From contig CAJUEA010000015.1 in the NCBI GenBank assembly GCA_910584975.1, forward strand, positions 1-35,143: DNA of 35,143 nucleotides. The letters are read 5' to 3'. A program made the position numbers and the translations under genes. A model generated the notes under the pieces. It was not told the DNA's origin, did no database searches, and saw nothing but the letters and a program-made list of their open reading frames with translations. Below are positions 31,515 through 35,143 of this stretch, one piece after another. Every line of letters starts with the position of its first letter. The stretch's first letter is position 1. The DNA comes from an uncultured Christensenella sp. GTDB taxonomy: Bacteria; Bacillota; Clostridia; Christensenellales; UBA3700.

Positions 31515-32798
31515 TCATTCAGTAAAATCAAACTCTATATCGTTGTACGCATCAAAAATGTCCTTGCGAGACTCAAAGCGTTTTGGAATAGTGACTTTTT
31601 TCAACACCTTTCCCCACCAAAAATCATCTTGACAGACAAACACTCCCTCATCTATAGTTTGAACGCTGTCGGGTATAACAACACTCTCAAGATCCCTGCA
31701 AAACCTAAATGCATACTGCCCTATTTCATCAACCGAATCAGGAATAACAATGCTTTTAAGTCCCGTTGCATAGTAAAAGGCATGGCTGCCAATCTTTTTA
31801 ACGCCATTCTTGATAACGCTGTTTTTACAGCCTAAAACAAGTATTTCGCTTTCACGCTCTATCAAACAATTATCTTGACTATAATAGTATGGATTGCCAT
31901 CCTCGACTGTTATACTTTCAATGCTCGCACATGGCAACGCTGCACACTCAAGCTTTAGCTGCTTTGGTATGACAAGAAATCCCTTCATTCCGACGCACCA
32001 ATCGTTCGCCCAGCAAAACGCTGCATATCCAATGCTCTTGAGACCTGACGGAAAATTCACTTCCGACAGCTTTTCGCACATAAAAAACGCTTTATCGCCT
32101 ATCTTTTCAACACTTTCAGGGATTTTGACACTCTTCAAAGATTCGCAACGAGCAAAAGCGCTGTCGCTAATCTCTGTCAGTCCATCCTCAATCACGACAT
32201 TTTTAAGATAACAACAGCTCGCAAACGCACCACTACCAAGTGTTTTTACTGTTGAAGGAATGGTCACTTCCAAAACACTGCACCCTGCAAATGCTCCTTC
32301 ACCAATCTCGCTTATATTTGCAGGAATAAAGTTGTTGTCATTACGCCCCCAACCATTAACACCAAATGCACTATCACCTATCTTCACCACTTCAGGACTC
32401 GCTGGGATAATGCCGTTATTAAGTCCCATTACAAGCGTTTTGCTCGCAATCTCTATAACGCAGTTGTTTTCAACGCGTAGCGTCGGATGCCCGTCTGCAA
32501 CATTAATCTTCTTGAGATAAAAACACATCCTAAATGAATCGGGACAAATTGATTTTACCGTAGTTGGTATTGTCACCTCGCTGAAAGTTCTGCCACGAAG
32601 TGCGTTGTTTGCAATTTCAGTTATGCCCTCTGGTATAATCAAGTGTTTGGCACGCCCCTTGTATTCGCAAACAACATTGCCCTTAACCATTAGTCCGTCG
32701 CCGATATCCTCGTACTTTGGCACCCAGCTCTCGGGAACAAGCATTCCGTCAAGCTCGTCATAGCCATCAAGTTTTATCAATTTTTCCTTTTTTGCCAT
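31515..32798 (-). CDS. BspA-type leucine-rich repeat protein without signal peptide
   Basis: 427 residues with GGAGGTG before ATG 32798, beginning MAKKEKLIKLDGYDELDGML. About nine or ten LRR_5 repeats of the type IGD.AF..C..L.SV.IP.SV fill residues 50-420, with two NNCVIEIASKTLVMG-like inserts (about 110 and 305) typical of the family. No signal peptide, membrane helix or wall anchor is visible, so it is predicted to be cytoplasmic, whereas many relatives are surface proteins. The DNA is clearly more G+C-rich than its surroundings, which suggests recent transfer. LRR solenoids bind proteins; the partner is unknown. Confidence 0.9.
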   Translation of the reverse strand: MAKKEKLIKLDGYDELDGMLVPESWVPKYEDIGDGLMVKGNVVCEYKGRAKHLIIPEGITEIANNALRGRTFSEVTIPTTVKSICPDSFRMCFYLKKINVADGHPTLRVENNCVIEIASKTLVMGLNNGIIPASPEVVKIGDSAFGVNGWGRNDNNFIPANISEIGEGAFAGCSVLEVTIPSTVKTLGSGAFASCCYLKNVVIEDGLTEISDSAFARCESLKSVKIPESVEKIGDKAFFMCEKLSEVNFPSGLKSIGYAAFCWANDWCVGMKGFLVIPKQLKLECAALPCASIESITVEDGNPYYYSQDNCLIERESEILVLGCKNSVIKNGVKKIGSHAFYYATGLKSIVIPDSVDEIGQYAFRFCRDLESVVIPDSVQTIDEGVFVCQDDFWWGKVLKKVTIPKRFESRKDIFDAYNDIEFDFTE

Positions 32799-33116
32799 AA
32801 TGCACCTCCATAATGCTTTTTTATCCGTAACAATTTACTTTTATATTTAATATTTTAGCATTTTTCACTGAATAATGCAACACCTCCAACCAAAATCAAA
32901 TTGTAATATAGCGTTTGTTGTTATTATTAGCGTGCCGATATCTTTTCACAGTATTTATACAGCCACAAAAATTCTCAATACTATCAAGTTTGATTATATA
33001 AAAAGAAAAAACAACAATCTATAGGTGCTTTATCCCTAGTTTTCTCCATGCTTAAAAATTTCTATTATCGTTTAACACTATAGCAAACAAAGAATTTCTG
33101 TTTATTTAGACTATCG
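32799..33116. other. Intergenic stretch with no gene
   Basis: A+T-rich. It contains the LRR gene's upstream region and no supported open frame or strong promoter. Confidence 0.4.
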
Positions 33117-33138
33117 TACCCAAAATATACCCAAAAAA
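33117..33138. repeat. 11-bp direct repeats TACCCAAAA beside the second tRNA array
   Basis: TACCCAAAATA (33117-33127) is followed directly by TACCCAAAAAA (33128-33138). It has the same unit and period as the pair at 5981-6002 beside the integrase gene, and is also placed just past the 3' end of a minus-strand tRNA array. No integrase is present here, so it may be a scar of a lost element. Confidence 0.45.
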
Positions 33139-33152
33139 TAGGCGTTTTTTGC

Positions 33153-33272
<120 letters not shown>

Positions 33273-33340
33273 TTATTATATTATTATAAAGCATTAATCG
33301 TTGAACTCCCATTCAAATTTTAATTTTGCTTTAATAATAT

Positions 33341-33416
33341 TGGAGCTGGTGATCGGAATCGAACCAACAACCTGCTGATTACAAATCAGCTGCTCTGCCA
33401 ATTGAGCTACACCAGC
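33341..33416 (-). tRNA. tRNA-Thr(UGU)
   Basis: A 76-base cloverleaf: acceptor GCTGGTG/CACCAGC, anticodon arm CTGATTTGTAATCAG with anticodon TGT, T-loop GTTCGATTC and an encoded CCA. Confidence 0.96.
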
Positions 33417-33501
33417 ATATTTTGCTTTTAATTTTTGCAATTTATTATTTGCAAAAATTTTAATCTGTCAATCAAAATCTCAATAACTTCAATCAATAGA
33501 T

Positions 33502-33577
33502 TGGTGCCTCGGGACGGAATCGAACCATCGACACAGGGATTTTCAGTCCCTTGCTCTACCGACTGAGCTACCGAGGC
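33502..33577 (-). tRNA. tRNA-Phe(GAA)
   Basis: A 76-base cloverleaf: acceptor GCCTCGG/CCGAGGC, anticodon arm GGGACTGAAAATCCC with anticodon GAA, T-loop GTTCGATTC and an encoded CCA. Confidence 0.96.
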
Positions 33578-33586
33578 TTAAAAAAA

Positions 33587-33663
33587 TGGCGATCCGGAAG
33601 AGACTCGAACTCTCGACCTCTAGCGTGACAGGCTAGCGTTCTAACCAACTGAACTACCGGACC
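33587..33663 (-). tRNA. tRNA-Asp(GUC)
   Basis: A 77-base cloverleaf: acceptor GGTCCGG with a CCGGATC partner, anticodon arm CTAGCCTGTCACGCTAG with anticodon GTC, T-loop GTTCGAGTC and an encoded CCA. Confidence 0.96.
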
Positions 33664-33688
33664 ACAAAAATGGATTATTAAATTTTAT

Positions 33689-33765
33689 TGGTGGGCCATC
33701 AAGGACTCGAACCTTGGACCGATCGGTTATGAGCCGATTGCTCTAACCAACTGAGCTAATGGCCC
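33689..33765 (-). tRNA. tRNA-Met(CAU), probably elongator
   Basis: A 77-base cloverleaf: acceptor GGGCCAT/ATGGCCC, anticodon arm ATCGGCTCATAACCGAT with anticodon CAT, T-loop GTTCGAGTC and an encoded CCA. The paired first acceptor base excludes the initiator. Ile2 (CAU modified to lysidine) cannot be fully excluded. Confidence 0.85.
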
Positions 33766-33777
33766 ACGAGCAATATT

Positions 33778-33854
33778 TGGTCGGGGTGAAGAGACTCGAA
33801 CTCCCGGCCCCATGGTCCCAAACCACGTGCGCTACCAAACTGCGCTACACCCCG
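33778..33854 (-). tRNA. tRNA-Pro(UGG)
   Basis: A 77-base cloverleaf: acceptor CGGGGTG/CACCCCG, anticodon arm GTGGTTTGGGACCAT with anticodon TGG, T-loop GTTCGAGTC and an encoded CCA. It is the first gene of the operon. Confidence 0.96.
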
Positions 33855-33899
33855 TCGCCATTATAGATAAACTATTATCATTCGCCTCACGACTTACTT

Positions 33900-33928
33900 A
33901 TAATACAATATATTTTTATATTTGTCAA
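33900..33928 (-). promoter_or_regulatory. Promoter of the Pro-Met-Asp-Phe-Thr-Tyr tRNA operon
   Basis: Minus strand TTGACA (33928-33923), 17 bases, TATTAT (33905-33900), about 45 bases before tRNA-Pro. Confidence 0.85.
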
Positions 33929-33929
33929 G

Positions 33930-34544
33930 AGTTTTTTACAACTTTTTTTAAAATTATTTTTTTTTATAAATTTTGACAAAAACCTAAGCAAATCAAGGGC
34001 TTTTTTGATGAAAAATCAATTTTTCATAATAATTTTTATACTTATGTTATTGTTTTTATAAAAACAGCATCTAAAATTTTTCACATGCCAAATTTTTATA
34101 AATCTTACACAACCATAACGACCACTGCCCTAATATTATATTTTTTAATACGAAAAATTAATTTTAAAGTTTGTGTAGTTAGAAACTATTTATATTCATA
34201 TCTCTTCAATAAGCAGAATTTGAGATTCTTCAATTGCACTTAGCTCCACTCAGAATGATAACAACATATTTGTATGATTAAATTGCTCTCTCCTATTTTT
34301 ATATAAAAACTTATTTTAGAATGATATAATAAATTTCTCCACAAAAATGTTTCTACATTATTTAAAAAATAAAAAGTATAAAATGATATTTTTGCTATTA
34401 AATATCCAATAATTATTAACAAACATTATACTAAATATTGTGTTAGTAAAACAAAAAATATTTCCTTATAACTTTAAAATATTAACATTATTACAATTTA
34501 TTGAGAAAAAAATTCTAGGCTACAAACAAAATTTGCATAAAGTA
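33930..34544. other. Long A+T-rich gap between divergent transcripts
   Basis: No supported gene. The open frames here are low-complexity. A degenerate REP-like piece (GAGATTCTT...CTCAGAATGATA) lies at 34222-34262, similar in form to the cluster at 14701-14915. Confidence 0.4.
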
Positions 34545-34573
34545 TTGACAATCACAGACAAAATGAGTATAAT
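34545..34573 (+). promoter_or_regulatory. Perfect consensus promoter before the last gene
   Basis: TTGACA (34545-34550), 17 bases, TATAAT (34568-34573). The start codon is at 34745, so the transcript would have an untranslated leader of roughly 165 bases. Confidence 0.85.
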
Positions 34574-34744
34574 AAAACTATTGAAAACCATAAATTATAT
34601 GCTAAAAACAAAAAATTTGTGGAAAACAATTTACAAGAAATGTGATTTACATAATATCTATATTCATTTTATTGTCAGTTTAAATAAATTTCATTTCACA
34701 AAAATTTAAAAGATTAATCCCAACGGGGAAAAAGGAGAATTTTT

Positions 34745-35143
34745 ATGTATACTCAAGAGCAAAATATTGAAGAGAAAAAAATGATTGATTTAACAATTTC
34801 AAGTCCAATCAATGTATCTGTGTATTACAATTCAAAGTCTACTTTGCTTATGGCTATTGATTTGAACAGTGGCATCAACTATGACCACAAACAATTTTTA
34901 ACAGAAGACTCATTCAAGCTTATTTTTATTGCTAAAGGCTTTGAAAAAACAATCAAATTTATTGCTAAGCCATCTGAAGGTCCTGCAACTTATGAATTTG
35001 ACCTTGGTACAATGCTTTCTCAAGAAGAAATTATCAATTCTTATGACAGAGAATCTGCTCTTGAATATATTGATACTAACCCAACTGCTTATGCTTATGA
35101 GCAATTGCAATCAGTTGGTGAAGAAAGTGACATTGAAGTTCTT
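34745..35143 (+). CDS. Hypothetical protein, N-terminal part (runs off window)
   Basis: ATG 34745 has the strong site AAAAAGGAG and opens a frame that runs 133 codons to the right edge without a stop. It begins MYTQEQNIEEKKMIDLTISS. The visible part alternates beta-prone segments (INVSVYYNSKSTLLMAIDLN) with acidic helices and has no signal peptide or membrane helix. No family is recognised. Codon use looks regular and the gene has a perfect promoter, so it is probably well expressed. Confidence 0.8.
   Translation, partial: MYTQEQNIEEKKMIDLTISSPINVSVYYNSKSTLLMAIDLNSGINYDHKQFLTEDSFKLIFIAKGFEKTIKFIAKPSEGPATYEFDLGTMLSQEEIINSYDRESALEYIDTNPTAYAYEQLQSVGEESDIEVL

Noticed and set aside
34440..34709. 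89-residue open frame before the last gene
   Set aside because: Lys/Asn/Ile-rich low-complexity product, no ribosome site, and it overlaps the consensus promoter at 34545-34573.

Overview
The window reads as chromosome of a low-GC, spore-forming member of the Bacillota (Clostridia-like). The supporting signs are A+T-rich DNA with strong AGGAGG-type ribosome sites, a GPR spore protease, a CIRCE operator in front of groES-groEL, a meso-diaminopimelate dehydrogenase, and tRNA arrays with encoded CCA ends. I cannot place it more precisely.

Positions 1 to about 6090 are the right-hand end of an integrated mobile element that continues beyond position 1. It carries divergent XRE regulators with operator-like repeats between them, several small genes on alternating strands, a third XRE regulator, a Cys-rich-repeat lipoprotein and a terminal tyrosine recombinase. 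The element ends inside a tRNA-Leu(UAA) gene, of which only the 5' half remains here. Between 1147 and 1610 lies a locus with a long interrupted inverted repeat and several nested hairpins, flanked by a consensus promoter. A 33-bp copy of that promoter, with a palindrome in its spacer, recurs at 3096-3128. This is the best candidate in the window for an undescribed system.

Positions 6139 to about 25500 are mostly core genes: a Val-Gly-Cys-(Leu) tRNA operon; a minus-strand operon of SPOR protein, Ddh, a degenerate ABC ATPase and an S41 protease; dCMP deaminase; groES-groEL; glutamate racemase; GPR; S20; an operon of aminotransferase, TyrS, YigZ and IlvE; a low-molecular-weight phosphatase; and an operon of HD protein, flavoprotein, nucleotidyltransferase and a broken beta-carbonic anhydrase.

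Positions 25500 to 32800 are accessory: a membrane-anchored XRE regulator, a divergent HxlR/nitroreductase pair, a MerR-controlled ABC-2 exporter with a classic 19-bp-spacer promoter, an internally deleted IS30-like element with both ends kept, an unrecognised 363-residue protein and a BspA-type leucine-rich repeat protein. A second tRNA array (Pro-Met-Asp-Phe-Thr-Tyr) follows at 33188-33854, and the window ends inside an unrecognised gene driven by a perfect consensus promoter. Eleven-base direct repeats of the form TACCCA lie beside both tRNA arrays, at the integrase end and just past tRNA-Tyr. This hints that the second array once held a related element.
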